Assembly (NCBI GenBank): GCA_003141525.1
Contig: PLML01000055.1
Span: forward strand, 1-43,716
From: Bacteroidales bacterium
Lineage (GTDB): Bacteria; Bacteroidota; Bacteroidia; Bacteroidales; VadinHA17
DNA: 43,716 bases
Reading direction: 5' to 3'
Below the pieces are notes generated by a model. The model was not told where the DNA came from, made no database searches, and was given only the letters and a program-made list of their open reading frames with translations. Positions 24,920-32,595 of this stretch are shown here, one piece after another. The translations under genes were made by a program, and so were the position numbers. Every line of letters begins with the position of its first letter. Within the stretch, counting starts at the first letter, position 1.

Positions 24920-24996
24920 AAAGATGAGGAACAAAAGTGAGAAAGAGAGAAAGAGAGAAAGAAAGAAGGGTAAAGAGGAAATGAAGAGGAAAAAAA
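24914..24996 (+). repeat. Polypurine (GA-rich) tract of about 80 bp
   Basis: From 24914 the plus strand is almost all A and G, with GAGAGAAAGAGAGAAAG as its core. It lies between the enhancer-like repeat and the terminator of the Tyr/Trp-rich protein gene. Such tracts can bend or form triplex DNA. A spurious Lys/Arg-rich reading frame runs through it. Confidence 0.6.
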
Positions 24997-25022
24997 CGAA
25001 TTCCTGCTTTCACAGGAATTCG
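24990..25022 (-). terminator. Terminator of the Tyr/Trp-rich protein gene
   Basis: The perfect 10-bp stem CGAATTCCTG / CAGGAATTCG around CTTTCA is followed on the minus strand by seven T residues. It lies about 28 nt past the stop at 25051. Confidence 0.88.
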
Positions 25023-25050
25023 CTATATGCAATTTGGTTTAATTTAAGAG

Positions 25051-26328
25051 TTATTGCCTGTTGTGATCAGGTTCCTTTTTATCACCCTCTTTCGTATGAG
25101 TCTCTTTTTTCACTGTTGACACCGACTTTTTCTTATTTACAATCTTTCGGTTGGAAGAAGTTGCAGCAGGTTTTGTCTGGTCGTGTGAACGGTTTATTCC
25201 CGCATTTTTTCCTGAGGGATGATTTATCACCGACTTATCGGTAACTGTAGTAGTAGACCTCCTGTTTATGTCGGTGTTATTACCAGGATGTGGATTTGTG
25301 ACGGATTTGCTGGTTCCAGTGGTAGTTGACCTCCGGTTTGTTACGGTATTGTTACCAGGTTGTGGATTTGTGACTGATTTGTTTGTCATTGTGGTAGTTG
25401 CCCTCCGTGTTATATTGGAGTTATTCCCTGATGAGATCGCTTTCGATCTTCTGTATTGATCCGGATGGGTATTGGCGAACATAGATTCCCCATCTTTTCT
25501 CTGCTCGGGATGCGAATATGTATTTTTATAATAACCCATCTCTACTCTGTGATGAATATCCGGTGAATATGAACGTCTCCCATTGTAATAAAAGTCATTC
25601 CATCTTGAATAGCGATGATAGTTCCACTGGCGGTAATGTCCGTAATAATAACGGTTCCAGTTATACTGATACCCATAGTAGTAATTCCAGGAGTATGGAT
25701 GCCATGTATGCCAGTAACCCGGGTAATAGCCCCAGTACCATGGTGAGTGCCATACAATATAAGTGGGAAGGAAAAGAAATCTTATCAGGGGCCAGGCAGC
25801 AATTTGAACCGGTGTTGTATTAACATAAGTAACAGACTGTCCATCAACTATTCGTGTATTTCCTGCGTATCCCGGATTGGCTGTCCCTCCCGGATTTGCA
25901 TTATCATATATAGGTTCAATTATGTAATCCTTGCCATATAATTGTTCGTCGCCTGTAAGCTGGATCTGCACCTGTCCATTCTGAAACCTCTGCACGGTAA
26001 AAACGGCAACATCCTGATTTTCCCTAGGGCTTACTGCTACCTGCAGAACAATATTATGAACATCTCCGTCTACATTATCGATCACCTTTATATAGTCCAC
26101 CAGGTTATCGCCATTAAGGTCGAGATTATTTATATTGGATTTAGTATCATTAAGGTCTCTTTCAAAATCTTCAAGTGTTTTTGATTCCTGAAACAGTTTC
26201 ATTACTGCATAAAGATTAAGATTATCCCCTGGCAAACCCAGGTATTCAGGATGATTATCCTGTGCCTTAAGTATTGCGCCGGTGGTAAATAATGCCACCA
26301 GAATTGTAGTTACTATAAACTTTTTCAT
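25051..26328 (-). CDS. Secreted Tyr/Trp-rich protein with C-terminal 24-residue repeats
   Basis: A 425-residue exported protein (signal MKKFIVTTILVALFTTGAIL, then KAQ). The N-terminal domain (25-180) contains LDLNGDNLVDYIKV, a calcium-loop-like segment, and an SPRENQDVAVFTVQ core seen in related Bacteroidota proteins. Residues 190-250 are packed with Tyr, Trp and His (for example WYWGYYPGYWHTWH). The tail has three tandem 24-residue units (308-379) with RRSTTT and SVTNP cores, then a very basic end. The composition suggests a surface or matrix protein, possibly wall or polysaccharide binding through the basic tail. Function is unknown. It is well separated from the phosphorelay genes by its own terminator. 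Confidence 0.75.
   Translation of the reverse strand: MKKFIVTTILVALFTTGAILKAQDNHPEYLGLPGDNLNLYAVMKLFQESKTLEDFERDLNDTKSNINNLDLNGDNLVDYIKVIDNVDGDVHNIVLQVAVSPRENQDVAVFTVQRFQNGQVQIQLTGDEQLYGKDYIIEPIYDNANPGGTANPGYAGNTRIVDGQSVTYVNTTPVQIAAWPLIRFLFLPTYIVWHSPWYWGYYPGYWHTWHPYSWNYYYGYQYNWNRYYYGHYRQWNYHRYSRWNDFYYNGRRSYSPDIHHRVEMGYYKNTYSHPEQRKDGESMFANTHPDQYRRSKAISSGNNSNITRRATTTMTNKSVTNPQPGNNTVTNRRSTTTGTSKSVTNPHPGNNTDINRRSTTTVTDKSVINHPSGKNAGINRSHDQTKPAATSSNRKIVNKKKSVSTVKKETHTKEGDKKEPDHNRQ
25192..25407 (-). repeat. Three tandem 72-bp coding repeats
   Basis: The DNA for residues 308-379 of the Tyr/Trp-rich protein is three 72-bp units. The first two are the closest. Copy number could change by slippage or recombination. 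Confidence 0.8.
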
Positions 26329-26556
26329 AAGATAAATTTTTAAAAGAACAAGTTAGTACAATATAGTAATAACAAAACTTATACCAACTTTTTTTGATAA
26401 AGTTATAATCATGTATTCAGAAGTAATAAAAGCTCACAGGTCAACCCGGATAAAGTATTATCCATTTATTAGCAGTACTATTACACGATATTGTTTTTAT
26501 TAATAGATTTTCAACACAAAGGAGTTTAATTACTTACAAAAGGAAAGGAGCTTAAT

Positions 26557-26748
26557 ATGTGTTTCTCAGCCGGGGCAAGTTTTGCAGGAGGTGTCATCAT
26601 AACTGGTATCGGAGTAGCTACTTTTAGAGAACTTCATAAACCATCTCAACTGGTTTTTGCCAGTATACCTGTATTTTTTGGAGTTCAACAAATTGTCGAA
26701 GGTTTTCTGTGGTTAACTTTGCCTGATATAAATTACGTTTATAAGTGA
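26557..26748 (+). pseudogene. Truncated DUF6629-family gene
   Basis: A 63-residue product, MCFSAGASFAGGVII..., matching the opening of DUF6629 membrane proteins, which normally begin MCFSATASF and run to about 200 residues. Here the frame stops after EGFLWLTLP and a short unrelated end. It has a good Shine-Dalgarno (AAGGAG, 26545-26550), so it is still translated, and its TGA overlaps the GTG start of the next gene by 4 bp. It is either a decayed gene fused by deletion to its neighbour, or a small membrane peptide retained for translational coupling. The missing transmembrane helices argue against normal function. Confidence 0.65.
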
Positions 26749-27413
26749 AGATTTCAGGCAAAATATTTACTACAATATTCTTTTTTGCCATCATAAGCCT
26801 GAGCAATAAGCTGACAGTTGAAGATATTGATATTCACCAAATATGGCTGGAGTGCAAGCTGGAGGAAGAGATATCCTTCGAAATCTTTAATACTGCAATT
26901 ACAGGATACCAACATATAAATTATCTTAATAAGAAGGACATTATAAGTATAATTGATTTTTCAAAGCCGTCGACTGAAAAACGGTTTTATGTAATTGATC
27001 TGGAGAATAAACGACTTATATATAAGTGTTTTGTTGCGCACGGGAAAAACTCGGGAGATAATTATGCTAAAAGCTTCTCAAACCAGCCGGGATCTCTTAA
27101 AAGCTCACTGGGCTTTTTCATTACTGCCGAAACATATTATGGCGATCATGGCTACTCGCTGAGGATTGAAGGTCTCGAAAAGGGTATCAACGACAATGCA
27201 AGGATCAGGGAATTAGTCATTCATGGTGCTAAATATGTAAGTGAAGCATTTATTAATAAGAATGGCCGGCTTGGGCGAAGCTGGGGCTGTCTGGCTCTCC
27301 CGGTTGAAAATTCAAAAGAAATAATAGATAAAATTTCAGGGGGTAGTTGTCTCTTTATTTATGGCAATGATTATACCTATAAAGAGAATTCAGCTTTTCT
27401 TAAAAAGAATTAG
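26745..27413 (+). CDS. Murein L,D-transpeptidase catalytic domain protein (YkuD_2 type)
   Basis: A 222-residue exported protein starting with GTG. The N-terminal hydrophobic helix (5-20) is a signal or anchor. The catalytic motif is in HGAKYVSEAFINKNGR followed by GRSWGCLALP, giving His160 and nucleophile Cys182. The upstream strand AHGKNSGDNYAKSFS is also typical of the murein L,D-transpeptidase catalytic family common in Bacteroidota. These enzymes are predicted to cross-link or modify peptidoglycan stems by L,D-peptide exchange. Its start overlaps the truncated DUF6629 frame (GTGA), so it depends on upstream translation. It is convergent with a lipoprotein gene. Confidence 0.85.
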   Translation: MKISGKIFTTIFFFAIISLSNKLTVEDIDIHQIWLECKLEEEISFEIFNTAITGYQHINYLNKKDIISIIDFSKPSTEKRFYVIDLENKRLIYKCFVAHGKNSGDNYAKSFSNQPGSLKSSLGFFITAETYYGDHGYSLRIEGLEKGINDNARIRELVIHGAKYVSEAFINKNGRLGRSWGCLALPVENSKEIIDKISGGSCLFIYGNDYTYKENSAFLKKN

Positions 27414-27487
27414 AACTCACCCGAGCCCACCCATTACAACCCGGAAACAGCATATTCTTTACCGAAGACCACATTCTGCACTCATTA

Positions 27488-28342
27488 TCAGTCCCCAGCC
27501 TCTGAGGCCTCTTTCACTACCTCCAGATTATGCCTGGCTTTTTCTGCTATTACGGGATCGGGGTTTTTCACAAGCTGTTCCAGAAGTTCAATTGCTTTAT
27601 TCCAGTCTTTCACAAATATATACTGGTTGGATTCTTTAAAGATACTGCCCGTATAAAGTTGTTTTGTACCATGGATAATTTGAGGATAATACTTGGTTAC
27701 ATAATCCTGCCCGGCCTGAAATGACAGGTATCCGATCTCTTCTGTCGCTCTTGAGATGGATGGTACCCTGATAAACCCCGGCATTGCAGACCTGGGTACG
27801 AAGATAGATGATTGCTCCGCTTCACTCCGGTCTATCAGATTGCCATCATCAGTATACAGTGACAAAAAAAACATTGCAGTCAGTTTGAAATTTATTGTTC
27901 TGTACTTTATTCCATAATAAGAGTTGGCAACTGTATCCCGCTCAAAAAAGATCCTTGCAGAATCAAGAGTCAATAACAGGTTGGCATTAAATCTGTTACA
28001 AATATTGTTAATAGTATCAACAGGCAGCACAGTTGTAAGAAGTCCGGGTTCATCGCTTTTTTTAAGAGTATCACCAATGGAGAAATTAAAGGAACTATCA
28101 CTTGAAAATGATGATAATCCGTCAACTAAATTCATTACTCCTGCATGGTACACAGCCCTGTCCTTCTTATTTACATTTGCCGGTATCGTGTAATTAAACA
28201 GATTAACAAATACAATATTATGATGTTCTTTCTCAAGCTGGATTTCAGGGGCAATATTTTTGCTGATATATACTATTCTTGTGCAGGAAGACAATAACAT
28301 TATTATTGACATAGAAAGTACAAGCTTAATAAACACTTTCAT
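27488..28342 (-). CDS. DUF6340-like lipoprotein
   Basis: A 284-residue lipoprotein (lipobox LLSSC, Cys20). After the anchor comes APEIQLEKEHHNIVFVN, then a domain with VLPVDTINNICNRFNANLLLTLDSARI, which resembles the DUF6340 family of Bacteroidota lipoproteins. The C-terminus (about 240-284) is a single TPR-like helical pair (KDWNKAIELLEQLVKNPDPVIAEKARHNL). TPR segments mediate protein contacts. Role unknown, probably envelope assembly or maintenance. It is convergent with the L,D-transpeptidase gene. Confidence 0.65.
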   Translation of the reverse strand: MKVFIKLVLSMSIIMLLSSCTRIVYISKNIAPEIQLEKEHHNIVFVNLFNYTIPANVNKKDRAVYHAGVMNLVDGLSSFSSDSSFNFSIGDTLKKSDEPGLLTTVLPVDTINNICNRFNANLLLTLDSARIFFERDTVANSYYGIKYRTINFKLTAMFFLSLYTDDGNLIDRSEAEQSSIFVPRSAMPGFIRVPSISRATEEIGYLSFQAGQDYVTKYYPQIIHGTKQLYTGSIFKESNQYIFVKDWNKAIELLEQLVKNPDPVIAEKARHNLEVVKEASEAGD

Positions 28343-28689
28343 CTGTTCTTCTGGTTCAGTTCAGCAATGTTACATTATAACAAACAAAGTAATAAAAATT
28401 ATAACGCAAATATGAGATAATCATTGTCTTCCCTGCGATCAAATCTGACAGCAAAATACAATTTGCCATTCTTTTCACCCTCTCAATAGCCGAAAGACAA
28501 TTTCAGGTGGATGTGTCTGGAATTATCCCCCTAAAGTAAAGCATAACGTTTTGTTATAGCTAAATAATTGAAAAAACATATCAACTTTATAGTTCAGTAT
28601 TCTTCCTCTTTGTTTTTGCAATATGTTTCCTAATTACCAGATCAACTGGCGTTATGCTCTGACTAAAAAATAATCCGAAATACTTTTAA
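28343..28689. other. 347-bp intergenic stretch without a recognised gene
   Basis: AT-rich region between the lipoprotein gene start and the cupin gene end. It must hold the promoter of the lipoprotein gene, but no full TAnnTTTG match was found. No open frame of note, RNA motif or repeat was seen. Confidence 0.5.
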
Positions 28690-29049
28690 TTATACGGATT
28701 TTGCATAGTCTATCATCCCCTGGAAATCGACTACTACCGCCGGTTCATTTCCAACAACCCACGCATCATGACCCGAAGGTAGGAGAGAGACATCTCCAGG
28801 CCGACATATAAACTCAGTTCCATCATCCATATGTACTTTCAGCACTCCTGAGATATGATACTGAAAATGAGGTGCTTCACAACTCTTAGTCTTTGCAATT
28901 GGTTGGACTGATTCTGACCATTTCCAGCCTGGCTGAAAGATAGCCCTTCCGACTGTTGCACCACCGATTTTTATAAGTTCGAGCCGTCCTTTTGGGAACT
29001 CCCGAACTTCATACGGTTTGCCGAAACTTAAAACTTCTGTATTTTTCAT
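28690..29049 (-). CDS. Small cupin-domain protein
   Basis: A 119-residue single-domain cupin. The barrel motifs are APHFQYHISGVLKV (first histidine cluster) and RPGDVSLLPSGHDAWVVG (second). Small cupins of this kind bind a metal and serve as isomerases, dioxygenases or ligand sensors; none can be singled out here. It has the strongest Shine-Dalgarno in the window (GGAGGT, 5 nt before ATG). A hairpin lies 23 bp upstream of the start. The gene before it on the same strand (29189-29467) may be co-transcribed. Confidence 0.8.
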   Translation of the reverse strand: MKNTEVLSFGKPYEVREFPKGRLELIKIGGATVGRAIFQPGWKWSESVQPIAKTKSCEAPHFQYHISGVLKVHMDDGTEFICRPGDVSLLPSGHDAWVVGNEPAVVVDFQGMIDYAKSV

Positions 29050-29071
29050 TTTGTACCTCCTTTTTTTTAAA

Positions 29072-29091
29072 GCCGGTTTAGTAAAACCGGC
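29072..29091. other. GCCGGTTT/AAACCGGC hairpin upstream of the cupin gene
   Basis: A perfect 8-bp stem with a 4-nt loop. On the minus strand only three T residues follow, so it is a poor terminator for the upstream gene. It could be an operator or a 5'-leader structure of the cupin mRNA. Confidence 0.5.
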
Positions 29092-29188
29092 ATAAAATAA
29101 TTAGAATCATATGTGTACTTTGTAACTTTTAGCTTAATTATTTATAAAATATTTATACAAGTCTGGCTATAAAGAGTCTATAACCTTT

Positions 29189-29467
29189 TTAATCGCTGTG
29201 ATGTTTGAGTAATTCATTAACATCTTTCAGATTGAACTTGTTGAGCTGTGATATTTTCGTATCTTTTCTGTAAGCCGGTGGAACTACCATTAGAGCTTCA
29301 TCTTTATTGCTGGCATCCATGAAGAACCAGGCCTTATGTTCTCCATCCATGCAACCCCAATCTGCATTAGTAAGAAAATGTGAACCTGAACTAAGCAATA
29401 TTGCCACTGACCTCAGACATTCAATTTTCTCTGATCCATGAGGAATTTCTATTAGATATTTTGGCAT
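29189..29467 (-). CDS. Small conserved protein, possible ferredoxin-like fold
   Basis: A 92-residue cytoplasmic protein, MPKYLIEIPHGSE..., with SGSHFLTNADWGCMDGEHKAWFF and VVPPAYRKDT followed by LNKF. The layout of strands and the N-terminal KYLIE strand resemble small dimeric alpha-beta barrel proteins of the DUF4242/muconolactone-isomerase-like class. I recall similar short conserved proteins in Bacteroidota but no function. No membrane segment or signal is present. It precedes the cupin gene on the same strand by 139 bp, with a hairpin between. Confidence 0.65.
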   Translation of the reverse strand: MPKYLIEIPHGSEKIECLRSVAILLSSGSHFLTNADWGCMDGEHKAWFFMDASNKDEALMVVPPAYRKDTKISQLNKFNLKDVNELLKHHSD

Positions 29468-29681
29468 GATTAGTATTATTAAAGTTTAAATAAATCTATT
29501 TTCTCTCCCTGCTACTGGAAATTTTGACTAAAGATTATTTTGTTCATTTAAATAACTTCTCTTTAAACAATTTATGAATGCTAATGTTCATGGAAAATAG
29601 TGCTGCATTCCGACAGGCATGACAGAGCATTCTTATCTGTACTAAAGTGAATTCAAACTGTTTTTAGAATCATTAAATTCT

Positions 29682-29689
29682 TAAATTTG
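29682..29689 (+). promoter_or_regulatory. -7 element before the rubredoxin-like membrane protein gene
   Basis: TAAATTTG matches TAnnTTTG, 25 bp before the ATG at 29715. No convincing -33 box. Confidence 0.45.
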
Positions 29690-29714
29690 CTAAGTTTAAT
29701 CAATCATTACTAAT

Positions 29715-30314
29715 ATGAAGGAACTTTTACGGTGCCGCCCTTGCGGATTTGTAATAGAAGCAGATAAACTGGGAGAGGTATGTCCGGCTTGCGGATTACC
29801 AAGAAAAGTTTTTGAACCTTACAGGGAAAGGGTTTCCCGTAACAGGTTAGTCTTGCTCAATTTTGACCTTCATCCTATCGCCATTCATCTTTCTCAGGCT
29901 CTTGTCATTGCAATTCCCATCCTGATAATTGTGACAAATCTTTTTAAACAATTTCAGCCCGAAGTACTGAAAAATGTTTTAATTTTTTCAGTATTTGTTT
30001 TCCCATTCACACTTATCCTGGCAATTATCACCGGAGTTATTGACGGACTGACCAGATTCAAAACGCTTGCAACTCCTATATTAAGAGTAAAAATTATATT
30101 CAGTCTGATAATTCTTTCATTATCGGTTGCATTATTTTTTATAGCTCCTCAGGGAAATCTTTACCTTCTTTCAATAGCATTAAGTATATTATCTCTCGGG
30201 GCAGGTTTCCGGCTGGGTTTGTGGGGCAAAAAACTCATTAATGTGATCCTGCCAGGTTCATATCCTCAAAAGAAAGGAAGTAAAGTAACTCAGACTGAAG
30301 GGGAGAAAGTGTGA
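29715..30314 (+). CDS. Membrane protein with N-terminal rubredoxin-like zinc/iron knuckle
   Basis: A 199-residue protein. The first 30 residues contain RCRPCGFVIEADKLGEVCPACG, two CxxC pairs as in rubredoxin and the rubrerythrin C-terminal domain, binding one iron or zinc. The rest has four predicted transmembrane helices (about 56-78, 88-108, 125-145 and 148-170), resembling DUF2231-type membrane domains, with His54 and His58 before the first helix as possible haem or metal ligands. An electron-transfer role at the membrane is inferred. It is followed by another gene after 18 bp. Confidence 0.7.
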   Translation: MKELLRCRPCGFVIEADKLGEVCPACGLPRKVFEPYRERVSRNRLVLLNFDLHPIAIHLSQALVIAIPILIIVTNLFKQFQPEVLKNVLIFSVFVFPFTLILAIITGVIDGLTRFKTLATPILRVKIIFSLIILSLSVALFFIAPQGNLYLLSIALSILSLGAGFRLGLWGKKLINVILPGSYPQKKGSKVTQTEGEKV

Positions 30315-30332
30315 AAAGTTGCTACTCAGATT

Positions 30333-30836
30333 ATGTCGATGAAGGCTGTAACCATTAAAGATCTCAAAGAAGAATTAACTAATAATACTCCTAAAGAACT
30401 GCGGGATTTATGCTTGCGTCTTGCAAGATTCAAAAAGGAGAATAAAGAATTATTGACATACCTCCTTTTTGAATCGTCAGATGAAGCTTTTTATATAGAA
30501 GATGTAAAAAAGGAGGTTGATGAGCAATTTGAGATAATAAATAGAAAGAGCCATTACTTAATTAAGAAAAGCTTTCGGAAGATATTACGCACTATCAGGA
30601 AGTATGCCAGATATTCACAAAAGAAAGAAACGGAGGTAGAATTATTGCTGTATTTTTGTATTAAGCTTAAAAAATTTACTCCATCCATTCATAAGAATTC
30701 CGGACTTCAGAATTTCTATAAAAAACAAATAGAGGCGATCAGGAAAAAAGTGACACTCTTGCACGAAGATCTGCAATTTGACTATGAAATTGAACTTGAA
30801 AACCTAACCAATTCCAATGACGTTAGACTACATTGA
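30333..30836 (+). CDS. Conserved helical protein of unknown function
   Basis: A 167-residue, highly charged, all-helical cytoplasmic protein rich in Lys, Glu and Leu. The opening is VTIKDLKEELTNNTPKEL and the middle has SFRKILRTIRKYARYSQKKE. I do not recognise a characterised family. It is 18 bp after the rubredoxin-like gene and probably co-transcribed with it. An alternative start is the ATG two codons later (30339). The basic surface could bind nucleic acid, but nothing proves it. Confidence 0.65.
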   Translation: MSMKAVTIKDLKEELTNNTPKELRDLCLRLARFKKENKELLTYLLFESSDEAFYIEDVKKEVDEQFEIINRKSHYLIKKSFRKILRTIRKYARYSQKKETEVELLLYFCIKLKKFTPSIHKNSGLQNFYKKQIEAIRKKVTLLHEDLQFDYEIELENLTNSNDVRLH

Positions 30837-30983
30837 ATTATTCCTTTTCTTTTTGTTACAGTTACCAGTTTGTGATATTCTTGATTCCGAATATCCGACT
30901 GGTATAGAGATGAGGATCCGTATATGCCTTAAAAACAAGCTCACGAGGGGCGTTAAATTCCCTGTCGCAAGACAAAAAATCAT

Positions 30984-30991
30984 TAGATTTG
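30984..30991 (+). promoter_or_regulatory. -7 element of the alcohol dehydrogenase gene
   Basis: TAGATTTG matches TAnnTTTG, 23 bp before the ATG at 31015. Confidence 0.5.
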
Positions 30992-31014
30992 TTTAGTACT
31001 TATAAGATTATTCA

Positions 31015-32043
31015 ATGAAAGCAATGATACTGAATTCCATAACTGACCTTGAGCTTAATACTAAGCCATTGGAAATGGCTTATATACCAAAACCTATTCC
31101 TGCCGAATATGAAGTTCTCGTTAAAGTTCTGGCTTGCGGTGTCTGCCATACTGAAATTGATGAAATTGAAGGCAGGACTCCTCCTCCCGGATTTCCGATA
31201 GTTCCGGGTCATCAGGTGGTCGGAGTAGTGGAAAGTATCGGCAAGAAGGTGACAAAAATAAGACCGGGAGAGAGAGTTGGCATTGCGTGGATATTTTCCT
31301 CATGCGGGAAATGTACTTTTTGCCTGTCGGGACGAGAAAATCTATGCCGCGGATTTATTGCAACCGGCAGAGATGTGAATGGAGGATACTCTGAATATAT
31401 GACGGTTCCTGAATCATTTGCATATCATGTACCACAGGTTTTTACTAATTCACAGGCAGCTCCCCTGTTATGCGCCGGAGCAGTCGGTTACCGGTCGCTT
31501 ATGCTATCGGGTCTTAAAGACGGCAGCAATTTGGGGCTCACCGGGTTCGGAGCTTCGGCCCATCTTGTCCTTCAGATTGTCAGGTACAGGTTCCCTAAAA
31601 CTAAAATATTTGTCTTTGCAAGGAGCGAAAATGAAAGAACATTTGCAAGAGAACTTGGAGCATTCTGGGCCGGCGACACAACAGCTGATATTTCGGATCA
31701 AATGGACTGCATTATCGATACAACACCTGTCTGGAAACCCGTAGTTGATGCTTTGAATAAACTTAAACCGGGCGGCAGACTGATAATCAATGCAATAAGA
31801 AAAGAGGAAACCGATAAAAATCAATTATTAAACCTCGACTTTTCAAAACAGTTATGGATGGAGAAAGAAATCAAGAGTGTAGCAAATGTCACACGAAAAG
31901 ATGTTATTGAATTTCTTAATCTGGCTGCTGAAATTCCAATTCTTCCTGAAATTCAGGAATATAAACTTGATGAAGCTAATATTGCACTTACAGAGCTTAA
32001 GCAAAGAAAAATTCGCGGTGCTAAAGTGCTGGTTATGGACTGA
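31015..32043 (+). CDS. Zinc-dependent alcohol dehydrogenase family protein
   Basis: A 342-residue medium-chain dehydrogenase. The catalytic zinc site is Cys44 (GVCHTE), His66 (PGHQ, with Gln for the usual Glu) and Cys153 (LLCAGAVGYR). The structural zinc is held by Cys97, Cys100, Cys103 and Cys111 (SCGKCTFCLSGRENLC). The Rossmann motif is LTGFGASAHL (175-184), the form seen in a subgroup annotated as alcohol dehydrogenase family 2. It probably interconverts alcohols and aldehydes with NAD(P); substrate unknown. It is transcribed alone from its own promoter. The aldehyde product could in principle feed a molybdenum hydroxylase such as the one in this window, but they are 23 kb apart. Confidence 0.88.
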   Translation: MKAMILNSITDLELNTKPLEMAYIPKPIPAEYEVLVKVLACGVCHTEIDEIEGRTPPPGFPIVPGHQVVGVVESIGKKVTKIRPGERVGIAWIFSSCGKCTFCLSGRENLCRGFIATGRDVNGGYSEYMTVPESFAYHVPQVFTNSQAAPLLCAGAVGYRSLMLSGLKDGSNLGLTGFGASAHLVLQIVRYRFPKTKIFVFARSENERTFARELGAFWAGDTTADISDQMDCIIDTTPVWKPVVDALNKLKPGGRLIINAIRKEETDKNQLLNLDFSKQLWMEKEIKSVANVTRKDVIEFLNLAAEIPILPEIQEYKLDEANIALTELKQRKIRGAKVLVMD

Positions 32044-32100
32044 ATTGATATGCTGATCAGCTCCAGTCCATGTGGAAGTAAAATTAATGGAATTGATTCT

Positions 32101-32132
32101 TTTGTATTATCTCTGAAAAAGAGTTACTTTTG
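32101..32132 (+). promoter_or_regulatory. Bacteroidota-type promoter placed on the ATG of a small gene
   Basis: TTTG (32101-32104), 20 bp, then TACTTTTG (32125-32132): a perfect match to both boxes. The expected start of transcription is about 32136-32138, on the ATG at 32137. The mRNA would be leaderless for that frame. Confidence 0.65.
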
Positions 32133-32136
32133 ACAA

Positions 32137-32532
32137 ATGTTGAATACCCGGGAAAATATCAGAATTGTAAATTTTGATGCAATTATTGTAATATCAATTC
32201 TCTTTTTCGGACTATTGATTTACAGTAATTCTTTAAGAACCACTAATGAACTTACCAGGAAACCGGTTTCTTCTTATATGCCTGTGAGTCAGAATAGTGC
32301 GATATCTGGCCCGTGTGTCAGGTTACAGATATTTCAGAAAACATGGATTTCAAATAAAGATAATTTTAACATACTGGCTTTTAACCGGAATCCACTGTCT
32401 GAAAACAAGAGAACAAATCTGAAAATCTCATATCTTCAGACTATCAGCCAGGGCATAATCAAAATTCCTCAATTCATTCTCTTTTATCATCTGTTTTCCG
32501 GGGAAAAGGATGAACCACAACATTTAAGTTAA
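32137..32532 (+). CDS. Small membrane protein of unknown function
   Basis: A 131-residue frame with one transmembrane helix (about 14-31, FDAIIVISILFFGLLIYS) and a soluble remainder that I do not recognise. A well-formed promoter ends 4 bp before its ATG, so it is either expressed as a leaderless mRNA or is part of the leader of the SecD-like gene 64 bp downstream. Codon use looks ordinary for the window. No cysteine or catalytic motif stands out. Its status as a real gene is moderately supported. Confidence 0.5.
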   Translation: MLNTRENIRIVNFDAIIVISILFFGLLIYSNSLRTTNELTRKPVSSYMPVSQNSAISGPCVRLQIFQKTWISNKDNFNILAFNRNPLSENKRTNLKISYLQTISQGIIKIPQFILFYHLFSGEKDEPQHLS

Positions 32533-32595
32533 TTTCCTGTTCTGTATTGCTACAGATTGTGTTTCTCTTAATCTATCAACTTAATATTACGAATT

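Noticed and set aside
24885-25244. Lys/Arg-rich reading frame on the plus strand
   Set aside because: It is the translation of the polypurine tract and then the antisense of the Tyr/Trp-rich protein gene; no family features.
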